Shown here: positions 41,701-48,829 of the stretch, piece by piece
Position numbering within the stretch: position 1 is the first letter of the stretch
How the letters are laid out: every line of letters starts with the position of its first letter
DNA from: Paludibacteraceae bacterium
Lineage (GTDB): Bacteria; Bacteroidota; Bacteroidia; Bacteroidales; Paludibacteraceae
Assembly: GCA_017558065.1 (NCBI GenBank)
Contig: JAFYWK010000043.1
Location: 62,001 to 126,000, forward strand
DNA length: 64,000 nucleotides
Direction of reading: 5' to 3'
The notes under the pieces: model-generated
Told to the model about the DNA's origin: nothing
Database searches by the model: none
The model's input: only the letters and a program-made list of their open reading frames with translations
Position numbers and translations under genes: made by a program

Positions 41701-42533
41701 GCTTTCCACTCTCTGTCACGGATATAGAGTTTGTCGATCTTGGATGAATAGATGAGCTCTACATCGTCCACATAGAGTGCGTTGCCATTGTACAGACCGT
41801 CCTTCGCGCGGAAGTTGGGGTAGTTGGAGGCAGAGAAGATGATGTTCATCATCTCTGGTACATCATCGTTGAAATAGTAGATAGGAACGCGGATATTGGT
41901 CCAATCGCCATACTGCTTCTTTTCGCGCCACATACCCTCGGCAATCTGCTTAGCAAATTGAGTGGTACCACATTCGTTGGCATCCAAAGCTTGACGGATA
42001 TCGCTTTCTTCGTTGGTTTGACTAACGCTGGTACAACCTCCATTTTTGTTCTTGTATTTATCTGACTTTGCTGTTCCTGACCATGCGTAGTAGAGTAGAT
42101 AAAAGTCTTCTTTATCTACATTAGAGCCTACACGTTTGATCCAAACAGACATGGTGTCTGGGCGGTGTGCCCAGTTGATACCTCCTGATGTACCAGCAGT
42201 AGCAGTGCCTGTACTCAAACCTTCAAGATAACTCCATGGTTTTCCCAAAGAAAAGTATCCAGGTGATAATTCGGTAATACCCAAAGCACCTACCTCGGTG
42301 TCTTTGACCATAATCGAATGATTGCCAGTATGACCTTTTTCTTGATTGGTTAAGTTAAAATTGATACCAGCTTGACTGATATTGCTGCCATACCAATCTT
42401 TAGGTTGGATTTGTCCATCAAATTTTTCGCCAGACCAGTCTTCGAAACTTGGGTTGGGTACTTGTTGTGCTGTTACATTGCTTGCGATACAAAAGAGTAT
42501 CGACAAAAGTACTACAGAGTAGAGTTTTTTCAT
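35748..42533 (-). CDS. Giant secreted protein, 2261 aa, about 17 cadherin-like beta-sandwich repeats
   Basis: Signal peptide (MKKLYSVVLLSILFCIASNVTA), then VPNPSFEDWSG and a roughly 250-residue PCMD-like carbohydrate-associated domain. From about residue 360 repeats of 80-90 residues follow. Each begins L..I.(L/I)DG..L.GF.P....Y...LP.GT and ends in TYTL.F or a variant; this is the cadherin-like beta-sandwich family (PF12733). I count about 17, interrupted near the middle by a second jelly-roll (VIPNGDFNEYRTGMKNT... IDRIAFVYN). The C-terminus (AIYTLSGQLLTLMDVP ... FVYIFYNVNTKRIGRGGKYMSR) only partly resembles a T9SS sorting domain and ends in a basic GGKY tail. Probably a surface glycan-binding or adhesive protein; the ligand is unknown. 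Confidence 0.75.
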   Translation of the reverse strand: MKKLYSVVLLSILFCIASNVTAQQVPNPSFEDWSGEKFDGQIQPKDWYGSNISQAGINFNLTNQEKGHTGNHSIMVKDTEVGALGITELSPGYFSLGKPWSYLEGLSTGTATAGTSGGINWAHRPDTMSVWIKRVGSNVDKEDFYLLYYAWSGTAKSDKYKNKNGGCTSVSQTNEESDIRQALDANECGTTQFAKQIAEGMWREKKQYGDWTNIRVPIYYFNDDVPEMMNIIFSASNYPNFRAKDGLYNGNALYVDDVELIYSSKIDKLYIRDREWKAFDPNSTEEQVYSVGKATDIPAVFGVRGVGSITNARGTTVSFSGRRLTNDEFQIVQQGTIDGDPMIIQVKATDGSSTTTYKIKFVSAASDNARLADIQVNGTTIAGFNAYLNTYNVQLPYGTTDIPVVTASAQDAGATVTITQATSTTGTATIHVAAADGTTTNTYTLNFSVAELSDNTLLAIYIDGELVPGFTPTKNNYTISLPLGTTTTPTITWQSAYADGAQTITLTKNTLDEGAQITVSAPAAPSTRTYKLTYKIEASSYAYLAGISLDGLPIDGFTPEQTNYAITLPIGTTTLPVITWTQGDPYQTVSITEGGVDGTTRIVVTAAAGNTVTYRLTFSTEKSSNNALLGIALDGTPLDGFHPDTLNYTLTLPAGTTTLPVVTYTPGDEYQTVTLNTSTATRTVRIVVKAGDGSSRIYTLTFEIEKSANALLKMIYLDGDSLADFTPEQLNYIVSLEQDLIPDITVDQSPDQKVNITQPNSFGTARIMVQPEVGTPIEYTIIFTSASEPAIPEFAADSFPLSNDVSLAAIYVNGELYLENPAPQTYTYELQWRTAQVPSVVPVANSLGQTITMSSPGLNQTTTIHVVAEDGITTADYAIAFPVAKSSNTQLELIDIDGITFDYDPAVREYAIHLPYQTKELPAITFTKAEAEQTVELCTAGLAAPATLYVTAEDGTVAKYTFTFQVAYAPYDNTLLSIVVENIGALDLSAGTDHTVTLPYGTTELQFSVVKQYPEQQVVILNGGVSSPTTITVKADDPAKEDIVYTITPNLMTYPEYSLTGVKIDGVEMENFDPNVFTYIIPVSQKPTLEYMHAATVIASELADNTKYTQVEVTDQVNTRYYTFYYYYQNEVIPNGDFNEYRTGMKNTKHTQMPVGWYGFADQYSEYKDAVLWKVDNPGREIFKLTDGVLGISWGYWAALKSSAPLVLTLGNTDGFKFAVNGGSKASFSGGIPFHNTPDAVDFTYQLVTDELDSKFSVVITDAQGNTETVDYIATESTSNFTTHRQPLATAGKLTQMLNINIDASNGKLAGTDAGCWTQDYCPYSDVIYIDRIAFVYNSTLTALTVDGIPATLNGNNFSVDLSESEVQTPTLAFTGEVPDQQQVVSWASHWTVAGTTATRTATITNYAEDGSSTVYTLTVTRPVSTIKTCNYTIENADLIVTQTSPYQTIAILREATRYAITVTAEDGTSATYYAEVPTLSVDADPYCETTEAEAFPYAPSSATLEGVMVENGILLYETTSPLDTVFVEVTDTAYHLDVFGAAGSNHYCVSRQASNNALLSAIYINDAPLADFYESTFTYQLTAPELPELTATAAEPNALVQTALLRQDDNHYVYFIQVTAPDGHTKQGYTVAINIHVLRSTAYLSDIRANNVSIPGFSPTLLTYGIQLPANTAMPTFKAITADGATATATTSEQGRLTTITYEVLSEDGTQDNTYYVVVSRQESSICTLDAIYLDGLPLEGFDPQTIEYDIELPSGTTQLPEVTATTTDPAATHQIVVDEARKIVTITVTAENNAHKTYTIYFTIAKNTDATLSGIFADGELLENFDELTFDYTLNIPFGAPLPGLTATATDPNAQVTIRVIDAMHYTILVVAEDGQTTLTYTVTFVQLPSTNSNLLNIFIDGNPLESFSPTDYEYAITLPHGAPLPEVTWLVADAEQVVEAAWEGQTIRLTVTAGDKTNVSEYTIVFTNELSENNYLLSIALRGEPLATFHRDSLAYTLTYPVGTAPSELITAAEVVATPEDASATVAVQEQGTTLVIIVTAANGAIRAYSIEQIIELSNEARLSMIYLDSVAIEGFNPDIYEYTVKLPQGAILPIVTATPMDTLYAEVELGMEQTLDDGTKLIEIDGIAQDGTILTYSVYFTFADWSPTSESVQGDCLFFPVKGSSNTFRAVTISLGVKCAIYTLSGQLLTLMDVPVLDVNSVEVEHKENGEQIIKEGSVPNDAIGADYVSRTGEPFVYIFYNVNTKRIGRGGKYMSR

Positions 42534-42624
42534 AAATTATGTTATTTATTAATATTTTCGTACAAAAATTCATATTTTAAGATTTGCATGATAAAAATAG
42601 CGCATACAAATCCAAAATACGCTG

Positions 42625-42656
42625 CAAAATTAATATAAGTATTTGGAATATGCAAA
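42625..42656 (-). promoter_or_regulatory. Promoter of the 2261-aa gene
   Basis: On the minus strand TTTG (42656-42653), 20 bp, TAATTTTG (42632-42625). Boxes and the TGCATATTC that follows the -33 box match the promoter at 35105-35136. Confidence 0.75.
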
Positions 42657-42660
42657 TTTA

Positions 42661-42680
42661 TCGCGTGTGTATGCACGCGA
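42661..42680. promoter_or_regulatory. Palindrome upstream of the 2261-aa gene promoter
   Basis: TCGCGTG, TGTATG, CACGCGA: perfect 7-bp arms. Compared with 35139-35160 the arm changes from CGCGCG to CGCGTG on one side and from CGCGCG to CACGCG on the other, so symmetry is kept. GATACTTTTTTCCAAAGA follows at 42693-42710 as at the other gene. Confidence 0.65.
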
Positions 42681-42726
42681 TTATTAAAGAAAGATACTTT
42701 TTTCCAAAGAAATGGAATGTTTTTTT

Positions 42727-42756
42727 GGATATTGGGTATTGGATATTGGAAATGGG
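42727..42756. repeat. GGATATTGGGTATTGG micro-repeat after recF
   Basis: GGATATTGG appears twice (42727 and 42741) with GTATT between and AATGGG after. It directly abuts the recF stop. A related in-frame copy lies in murC (13271-13294). Confidence 0.5.
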
Positions 42757-43854
42757 TTATAGGGTGTTGAACTGCCCGTTGGATACTTGAAAGACGGAAG
42801 CCAGATGTGGCATCATATCTAACATATGGGTCAGGTGCTGGCGGTCGGTGTCGGTGATGAAGATCTGTCCGAACTGTTCGCTGCTCACCAATCGAACAAT
42901 GCGCTCCACACGTTCGGCGTCCAGTTTGTCGAAGATATCGTCCAATAATAAGATGGGTTTGCCGAGAAAAATGGCTTGTCCCAGTTTCATTGCCAGAAGG
43001 AAGGACTTCTGTTGTCCTTGGCTGCCGACACGCTTGAGGGGATAGTCGCCGAGACGCATCTCCAGTTCATCTTTGTGAATGCCCTGCGTGGTCCAGCCGA
43101 CTATGAGGTCGCGTTGGCGCGTGCGTGCGAAGGCTTCCATCAAGTCGCGCTCTTGCAACTGCGATGTATATAGCAGTGACACTTGCTCGCTGTCGCCCGA
43201 AATAGCAGCGTACATCTCTTGAAACGCAGGCACGAAGCGTTGGATAAAATCTGTGCGCTGCTCGTAGATATAGATGGCATGCTCCACCATCTGCATCTCA
43301 ATCACTTCGAAGAGTTCGGTGGGGGCTTGCTGAGGATGGTCCTCGTATTGTTTGAGTAGGGCGTTGCGCTGTTTGAGCAGCGCGTTGTATTGCATGAGGT
43401 GCTCCAGATATGCTTTGTCGTACTGCGAAATGACGCCATCCATGAATCGCCTGCGTTCATCGCTACCCTCGCTGATGAGTTCGCTGTCTTGCGGGCTGAC
43501 CATGACCAGCGGAATGAGTCCGATATGTTCGATGAGGCGTTTGTAGTCTTTCTTGCCGCGGCGGAATTGCTTCTTCACTCCGCGTTTGATACCGCATGAG
43601 ATGACTTCTTCTTCCGCAGCGTGGTCAAAGATATAGCGCCCTTGAATCATGGCCATGTCCTCGTCGTGCGTAATGTTCTGACTGTCAATCGTGTTGTAGG
43701 CGGATTTGGTGAAGCTGAGGTAGTAGATGGCATCCAGCAGGTTGGTTTTGCCTTGACCATTGAGCCCTACAAAACAGTTGAGTTTATCCGAGAAACGAAG
43801 TGTCGCTTCTCGGATATTCTTGTAGTTGATTATGCTGATTTCGTTTAATATCAT
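42757..43854 (-). CDS. recF: DNA replication and repair protein RecF
   Basis: A 365-residue SMC-like ATPase that loads RecA at gaps with RecO and RecR. Walker A GLNGQGKTN (30-38), signature GSQGQQKSFLLAMKLGQA and Walker B ILLLDDIFDKLD are present, followed by the D-loop His region ITDTDRQHL. The length is typical. It begins 9 bp after the response-regulator gene, so the two are probably co-transcribed. It is not next to dnaA or dnaN here. Confidence 0.93.
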   Translation of the reverse strand: MILNEISIINYKNIREATLRFSDKLNCFVGLNGQGKTNLLDAIYYLSFTKSAYNTIDSQNITHDEDMAMIQGRYIFDHAAEEEVISCGIKRGVKKQFRRGKKDYKRLIEHIGLIPLVMVSPQDSELISEGSDERRRFMDGVISQYDKAYLEHLMQYNALLKQRNALLKQYEDHPQQAPTELFEVIEMQMVEHAIYIYEQRTDFIQRFVPAFQEMYAAISGDSEQVSLLYTSQLQERDLMEAFARTRQRDLIVGWTTQGIHKDELEMRLGDYPLKRVGSQGQQKSFLLAMKLGQAIFLGKPILLLDDIFDKLDAERVERIVRLVSSEQFGQIFITDTDRQHLTHMLDMMPHLASVFQVSNGQFNTL

Positions 43855-43863
43855 GGTAGATAT

Positions 43864-45030
43864 TTAAACATACAAATTCACATCTTCTGCCGTGATCGTG
43901 TCGCCCGATAAAATAATCAACCGCTCTACAACATTGCGCAGTTCGCGGATGTTACCAGGCCAATGATGTTGTTGCAGCGATTGGATGGCTTCCTCCGTGA
44001 TGGATTTGGTTTTCCAGCCTTGTTCGGCGCATATGAGTTGAATGAAGTGGTTGACCAGCAGCGGGATATCTTCTTTTCGGTCTTTCAGATCAGGCACTTG
44101 AATCGGGATGACGTTGAGGCGGTGGAAGAGGTCTTCGCGGAAGTTGCCTTTCTCAATCTCTTGTTTGAGATTCTTGTTGGTGGCGGCAAGCACGCGCACG
44201 TTGACCTTGATATTTTTGTCGCTACCTACACGTGTGATCTCGTTCTCTTGCAATGCGCGTAGCACTTTGGTTTGGGCGGAGAGGCTCATGTCGCCAATCT
44301 CGTCGAGGAAGAGTGTTCCTCCATCGGCTTGCTCGAACTTACCTGCACGGTCCTTGACTGCACCAGTAAAACTGCCTTTCATATGGCCAAACAATTCGCT
44401 TTCAATGAGTTCGCTGGGGATAGCGGCACAATTGACCTCTACCATTGCAGCATTGGCGCGCTGGCTGTTCTCGTGAATGAGGTGGGCTACGACTTCTTTG
44501 CCCGTGCCATTGGAACCAGTGATCAGTACGCGTGCTTCGGTGGGGGCAACCTTGTCTATTATTGCGCGCACGCGAGCAATGGCTGCGCTCTCACCTATCA
44601 TCTGATTGCGTTTGCCCACCTTCTTGCGTAGTACTTTGGTCTCTTGGACGAGAGATTTGTGATCTATAGCGTGCTTGGTTGTTACTAATAAGCGATTGAG
44701 ATCCAGTGGCTTCTGTATGAAATCGAAGGCGCCACCTTTCAGCGATTCTACGGCTGTGTCCACAGAACCGTGACCCGTAATCACCACTACAGGAGCTTCC
44801 TCGGAGTTCTGTTGAGCCATGCCTTCGCGATAGGCTTGCAGAAACTCCATTCCGTCCATCTCGGGCATCTTGATGTCGGTGAAAATGAGGTCAAAAGCAT
44901 TGCTCAATGCACGCTCTAACCCGATACGACCATTCTCGGCTACCTCTACCGTGTAGCCCTCAAATTCCAAAATCTCCTTGAGCGTGTTGCGTATGGCACG
45001 CTCATCGTCTATTACAAGAATTTTAGCCAT
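43864..45030 (-). CDS. Sigma-54-dependent response regulator without DNA-binding domain
   Basis: A 388-residue protein. The receiver domain (1-120) has D8/D9 and phosphoacceptor D52 (FTDIKMPEMDG). The AAA+ domain follows: Walker A TGSNGTGKE, the sigma-54 contact loop as GSFTGA (instead of GAFTGA), Walker B GGTLFLDEIGDM and the R-finger region. The chain ends at NIRELRNVVERLIILSGDTITAEDVNLYV, so the Fis-type HTH of NtrC is missing. Shortened regulators of this kind act from solution in some bacteria (FlgR of Helicobacter). No histidine kinase gene is adjacent. Start 45030 agrees with the promoter at 45050-45081. Confidence 0.9.
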   Translation of the reverse strand: MAKILVIDDERAIRNTLKEILEFEGYTVEVAENGRIGLERALSNAFDLIFTDIKMPEMDGMEFLQAYREGMAQQNSEEAPVVVITGHGSVDTAVESLKGGAFDFIQKPLDLNRLLVTTKHAIDHKSLVQETKVLRKKVGKRNQMIGESAAIARVRAIIDKVAPTEARVLITGSNGTGKEVVAHLIHENSQRANAAMVEVNCAAIPSELIESELFGHMKGSFTGAVKDRAGKFEQADGGTLFLDEIGDMSLSAQTKVLRALQENEITRVGSDKNIKVNVRVLAATNKNLKQEIEKGNFREDLFHRLNVIPIQVPDLKDRKEDIPLLVNHFIQLICAEQGWKTKSITEEAIQSLQQHHWPGNIRELRNVVERLIILSGDTITAEDVNLYV

Positions 45031-45049
45031 ATATTTGCATAATTTTGCG

Positions 45050-45081
45050 CAAAGGTACTGCTTTTTTACAGAAAAAACAAA
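45050..45081 (-). promoter_or_regulatory. Promoter of the response-regulator/recF unit
   Basis: On the minus strand TTTG (45081-45078), 20 bp, TACCTTTG (45057-45050). Back to back with the next promoter, only 5 bp between the -33 boxes. Confidence 0.75.
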
Positions 45082-45086
45082 TTTTT

Positions 45087-45118
45087 TTTGTATATATCAC
45101 AGAAAAGTAGTAACTTTG
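45087..45118 (+). promoter_or_regulatory. Promoter of the 621-aa secreted protein gene
   Basis: TTTG (45087-45090), 20 bp, TAACTTTG (45111-45118), with a 45-nt leader. Confidence 0.75.
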
Positions 45119-45168
45119 CGAGGTAATTTGAAAAATATTAACAATTAACTAATAAAAATTCGAAGCGT

Positions 45169-47034
45169 ATGAAAAAAATTACTCTTTTCTTGAGTGCAAT
45201 GCTCTTCTCTGTGATGAGTTTTGCATCAACTGCAACAATTTCGTTTGCAGACAAAGCGCAACGTACATCATTGTCTGATACCCAACAAGTGTGGGAGCAA
45301 AATGGTTTGGTTGTGACTAATGACAAAGCAAGTTCTACTAACAATGTGGCTGATTATGCTAATCCTGCTCGTTTCTACAAAGGTTCTTCTTTGACTATTG
45401 AATGTACATTGGGTAACATTACTAAAATCGAAGTGACATGTAATACGGCAGCTTATGCTACTGCGTTGCAGACTTCGGTTGGTGCAGAAGCGACTGTAGC
45501 AGAGAAACTTGTGACTATCGTACCTTCTGCAGAAAGTGCAACTTATGTTGTAGCTGCATTAACAGCGCAAGTTCGTGTAAATGAATTGACTGTTACTTAC
45601 GGCGAAGGTGGTGAGACTCCAGAAAATCCAGATCCAGAAGATCCAGAAGATCCTGAGGAGCCAGAGCAACCAGAAAACCCAGAACCAGAGAATCCAACTG
45701 GTACAGTAACCTTTGATGCTGATGTGGATAAAGGTAATGCAACTGAAACTCAAGCGGAATATGAGGTAATTAAAGATGGTGTAACAATGACAGTATCTTC
45801 AGGTCGTCTTGGAACCTACAATAATGAAGTGCACTATCGTATTTATAAGAACCAAACTCTTACTCTTACTTCTACCGCAGGTAATATCGTTAAGGTCGAG
45901 TTTACTTGTACTGGAAACGATGATGCTCAATATGGTCCTGGTTGCTTTACTGCATCAGCTGGCGATTACAACTACTCTGGTCCTGTAGGAACTTGGACTG
46001 GTTCTGATTCTGAAGTAGTGTTTACTGCTACGACCAACCAAGTGCGTGCTACACAAGTCGTTGTGACCCTTGGTGAGGGCGGTGGCGATAACCCTGGTGG
46101 CAATGATGATCCTGTGACTCCTGAAGTGAGCACTACTATTACCGGCTTGAAAGAGGCAGATGCTGTGTTTGTTGCGGATGCAGAATATGGTGATTATTGG
46201 GCATTTGACTTGTTTGCAGGTGTTGATGAGGAGATGTTAGATTATGTATATCCAGAACTATATGTGATGGTAAATGAATCATATGGCAAAACTACTATCA
46301 ATGGTACATACAATGTTTTATATTCAGAGTATTTCCCAACTGCGGATTCAGAAGGAATATACACGGATGAAGAGGCAGAAGATTTTGTAGGTACTTTGAC
46401 CATTAAGAATGTGGATAACAATGGAAATTACTCTTTCAAGGGCTCATTCACAGCAACTGATGGCAAGACTTACACTTATGATCAAGTGGTGAAAGTGACT
46501 GCATATGAGTTTATGGGTGAAGACGAAGAAGGTTATGGAATTTATGAGGACCTTACCCTCTCTGAGAGTGGTGATACCCCAGATAATCCAGATACCCCTG
46601 TTACTCCAGCAGGCATGATCACTTGTGCTGAGGCAGCAAGTATTGCTGCTGCTGAAAACTATAAGGGTACCGAGAATGTGACCGTTTATGGTTATGTAGT
46701 AGAATTAGGTAGCCAAAAGGTTGACGATAAGACTGGTCGCAACAAACAAACATTCTGGCTCTCTGACGTGAACGGTGGCGAGAAACAATTCCAGGCATTT
46801 TGGGCATTTGTGCCAGACTACTTCGAGGTAGGCGATAAGGTGGCTATTACTGGTATCTTGCAAAACTACAAAGGTACTATTGAGATTTCTGACGGTGAAG
46901 CTGTATTGCTGAACGAAACAGGTGTGGAAGATGTATTGGTAGAGAACACTCCTGTGAAGGTTCTCAAGAATGGTCAAATGTATATCATGCAAGGCAATAA
47001 GGTATATACCATCATGGGTACACAAGTGAAGTAA
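45169..47034 (+). CDS. Secreted multidomain protein, 621 aa, with OB-like domain and short tail motif
   Basis: Sec signal (MKKITLFLSAMLFSVMSFA). Two related beta-domains of about 120 residues follow (25-145 and 178-300), both ending VTYGEGG or VTLGEGGG and sharing LT(I/L)..T.GNI.K(I/V)E.TC. They are joined by a Pro/Glu linker (45617-45690). A third unrelated domain (about 310-470) precedes an OB-fold-like domain (ITCAEAASIAA ... VYGYVVELGSQKV ... VGDKVAITGILQNYKGTIEI). The C-terminal 25 residues, VKVLKNGQMYIMQGNKVYTI ending MGTQVK, match the end of the 205-aa protein. No recognised enzyme. Its own promoter and terminator make it monocistronic. Confidence 0.65.
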   Translation: MKKITLFLSAMLFSVMSFASTATISFADKAQRTSLSDTQQVWEQNGLVVTNDKASSTNNVADYANPARFYKGSSLTIECTLGNITKIEVTCNTAAYATALQTSVGAEATVAEKLVTIVPSAESATYVVAALTAQVRVNELTVTYGEGGETPENPDPEDPEDPEEPEQPENPEPENPTGTVTFDADVDKGNATETQAEYEVIKDGVTMTVSSGRLGTYNNEVHYRIYKNQTLTLTSTAGNIVKVEFTCTGNDDAQYGPGCFTASAGDYNYSGPVGTWTGSDSEVVFTATTNQVRATQVVVTLGEGGGDNPGGNDDPVTPEVSTTITGLKEADAVFVADAEYGDYWAFDLFAGVDEEMLDYVYPELYVMVNESYGKTTINGTYNVLYSEYFPTADSEGIYTDEEAEDFVGTLTIKNVDNNGNYSFKGSFTATDGKTYTYDQVVKVTAYEFMGEDEEGYGIYEDLTLSESGDTPDNPDTPVTPAGMITCAEAASIAAAENYKGTENVTVYGYVVELGSQKVDDKTGRNKQTFWLSDVNGGEKQFQAFWAFVPDYFEVGDKVAITGILQNYKGTIEISDGEAVLLNETGVEDVLVENTPVKVLKNGQMYIMQGNKVYTIMGTQVK

Positions 47035-47054
47035 TCTTCATCTAACAGAATTAT

Positions 47055-47090
47055 AATAGGCTACCAATTGCTGGTAGCCTATTTTTTTTG
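47055..47090 (+). terminator. Terminator of the 621-aa gene
   Basis: AATAGGCTACCA, 5-bp loop, TGGTAGCCTATT followed by a run of Ts. Confidence 0.85.
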
Positions 47091-47113
47091 TTTAGTGGAC
47101 GCTGCACTACAGT

Positions 47114-47485
47114 TTAGAGGGCATTGACCTCTTTGAAGCGAACTTGATCGCGGCTAAAACGGAACTCTACAGGGCAATAGCGAAATCCTCTCTCGTTCGT
47201 GATAGGTGCGCCCCAGAAAAGATATGCATGTTCGCCGCGGCGAACAAAGGCGCCTTGCTCCTTCCATTCGTCATAGGTGTGAAATTCTGCATCTACCAGA
47301 TTATAACATTCGCGCAATAGCTGATTACAAGTGTACTTGGTACGCCCTGCCGCTTTGGCCATTTCGATTAAGCCATCGGTAATGCTGCGGAGATGCATGC
47401 GATAGTTTTGCATACGGCTGGGTTGAATCTCGGTGATGTGGTTCGTTGGGGTGGTGAGTGAATTCACCTTGTTGTTGGTTGTCAT
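47114..47485 (-). CDS. ArdC-N-like small protein
   Basis: A 123-residue protein. The C-terminal half, YDEWKEQGAFVRRGEHAYLFWGAP, resembles the N-terminal domain of ArdC-type antirestriction proteins (W..G..V.KGE), and the N-terminal 45 residues are polar and probably disordered. There is no protease domain. Family members ride on plasmids and conjugative elements. It may be co-transcribed with the 37-codon frame upstream. Confidence 0.45.
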   Translation of the reverse strand: MTTNNKVNSLTTPTNHITEIQPSRMQNYRMHLRSITDGLIEMAKAAGRTKYTCNQLLRECYNLVDAEFHTYDEWKEQGAFVRRGEHAYLFWGAPITNERGFRYCPVEFRFSRDQVRFKEVNAL

Positions 47486-47557
47486 AATTGTAATAATTAA
47501 AAAGTGAATAGTAGTTGTGATTTATCTATATCGGTTATCCGATGTCTCTTATAGGGG

Positions 47558-47671
47558 TTACACGTGTTGTGAGAGGATTTGCATCCAAATCAGAATACTG
47601 TACATATTGCTAAAAAATTCTTTCGCGTTGGTTTGCAGGTCTTTTTGATTGAAGTTAAATTCCAGTTGCAT
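47558..47671 (-). CDS. Small ORF, 37 aa, upstream of the ArdC-N-like gene
   Basis: An ATG-initiated frame beginning MQLEFNFNQKDLQTNAKEFF and ending SILIWMQILSQHV lies in the 240-bp leader between the promoter -7 box (47732-47739) and the ArdC-N-like gene. Mixed polar and aromatic residues read like a real peptide with a hydrophobic C-terminal helix. No homologue recognised; it could also be a leader peptide. No other gene is seen in 47486-47856. Confidence 0.4.
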   Translation of the reverse strand: MQLEFNFNQKDLQTNAKEFFSNMYSILIWMQILSQHV

Positions 47672-47731
47672 AGTCGTTGATATTTAGTAGTTAATAATTA
47701 ATATTTAGTGGTTCATTTCTGAAATCTGGTG

Positions 47732-47739
47732 CAAAGGTA
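47732..47739 (-). promoter_or_regulatory. Probable -7 box upstream of the 37-aa ORF
   Basis: TACCTTTG on the minus strand matches the other -7 boxes. No good -33 TTTG lies exactly 20 bp upstream (GTCAGTTTTGTGA-like sequence instead), so the promoter is only probable. Confidence 0.45.
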
Positions 47740-47856
47740 CTGCCGCAAACTGACAAAACCTGTCATAAGCTGTGAAAAAAAACAAAAAAAGTGCAAAAAA
47801 TGCACTTTTTTTTGTTGTGGCAGCTTCCCTGCGGTTATGCACCTTCGGTGGGTGTG

Positions 47857-48759
47857 TTACAGGCAATACATCTGGTATGCTTTCTCTGCTTCTTGGCGAA
47901 AGAATTGGACCAGTTCTTCGGGTTCTCTCACGCGAATGTCGGTGCCGTGCGTACGTAGTTCTTGGATAAAGTCAAAGGTGGGCGCTACAAAATACTCAAA
48001 GAAAGTGTTACCCTGAAATTGGCTAAGCTCTTTTTGGGAGGTATGCAGAGGGAGTAGTCGTAGGAACTTAGCCGACTTTTGTGTGGCTTCGATGATGATT
48101 TTAGTGGGCTTTTGGTCACGGAAGACACCATAATATGGAGAGAAAAACGCTTTGGCATTAAAATCGTTGGGATACTCAAATACTATATCCGTTGGGCGCA
48201 TCTCCTTCACGCGATCCAGCGCATAGATACGTGTTTCGGTGGGGTGAGTAGAGGGGCAACCTGCTACGTACCAACGTTGTTTGAACACTTTCAGACAGTA
48301 AGGAGCCAGGGTGAGTTCGTATTGCTCTTGGCTATTAAAACTATGGTAAGTGAAGCGCAGCTGATGGCGTTGTTTGATGGCATCTACAATCAAACTCAGG
48401 TATTGCGTGCCCTCGGGAATATCTTCATATAGAATACAATCGTTCAGCTCTTGCGCCTGGTCCATCATAGAATGGACTGCCATTGCGTTGAGCAACCATT
48501 TGCGGGTGAATCCACCTGAAATATCATCTTTGTTGTTAATGTAGTAATAGTTTTGACTTCTATTGCAACAAATCTCTACATCAAATATCTCCTGAATCTC
48601 CTCTTTGTAACGATGAAATTTGCGCTCAGGGAACTCTTCTTCTTGATTATCGTTGTAGCGACAGTTAGCCCAGCGGCGATTGATGTCCTCGCGGGTAAGA
48701 CGCCCCGAAGCAATAGTGTCAATCAACCAAAAATACACGTTTACTTGATGTGCTGCCAT
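47857..48759 (-). CDS. WYL-domain transcriptional regulator
   Basis: A 300-residue protein with an N-terminal winged helix (VNVYFWLIDTIASGRLTREDINRRW... FHRYKEEIQEIF), a linker helix, and a WYL domain (HQLRFTYHSFNSQEQYELTLAPYCLKVFKQRWYVAG, with RIYALDRV after it). A C-terminal extension (WCX-like, FDFIQELRTHGTDIRV) follows. WYL proteins sense nucleic-acid or nucleotide ligands and often control defence or DNA-damage genes. No defence gene is next to it here, so its target is unknown. Confidence 0.85.
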   Translation of the reverse strand: MAAHQVNVYFWLIDTIASGRLTREDINRRWANCRYNDNQEEEFPERKFHRYKEEIQEIFDVEICCNRSQNYYYINNKDDISGGFTRKWLLNAMAVHSMMDQAQELNDCILYEDIPEGTQYLSLIVDAIKQRHQLRFTYHSFNSQEQYELTLAPYCLKVFKQRWYVAGCPSTHPTETRIYALDRVKEMRPTDIVFEYPNDFNAKAFFSPYYGVFRDQKPTKIIIEATQKSAKFLRLLPLHTSQKELSQFQGNTFFEYFVAPTFDFIQELRTHGTDIRVREPEELVQFFRQEAEKAYQMYCL

Positions 48760-48799
48760 AATATTGTGTTGCTCATTGCTCGCAAGCGAGCAGTTTGGA

Positions 48800-48829
48800 A
48801 TTGTTTAGTATTGTTCAGGATTGTTTGTA
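48800..48829. repeat. 10-bp repeat ATTGTTTAGT (three units)
   Basis: ATTGTTTAGT, ATTGTTCAGG, ATTGTTTGTA in a row, the same family as 10391, 26378 and 50021. It covers the end of the small U32 C-terminal frame, supplying its last codons (KQS, stop). A hairpin GCTCGC/GCGAGC lies just before (48778-48791). Confidence 0.6.

Noticed and set aside
42534..43000. Replication origin near recF
   Set aside because: recF is not next to dnaA, dnaN or gyrB here, and I see no cluster of DnaA boxes (TTATCCACA) around it.
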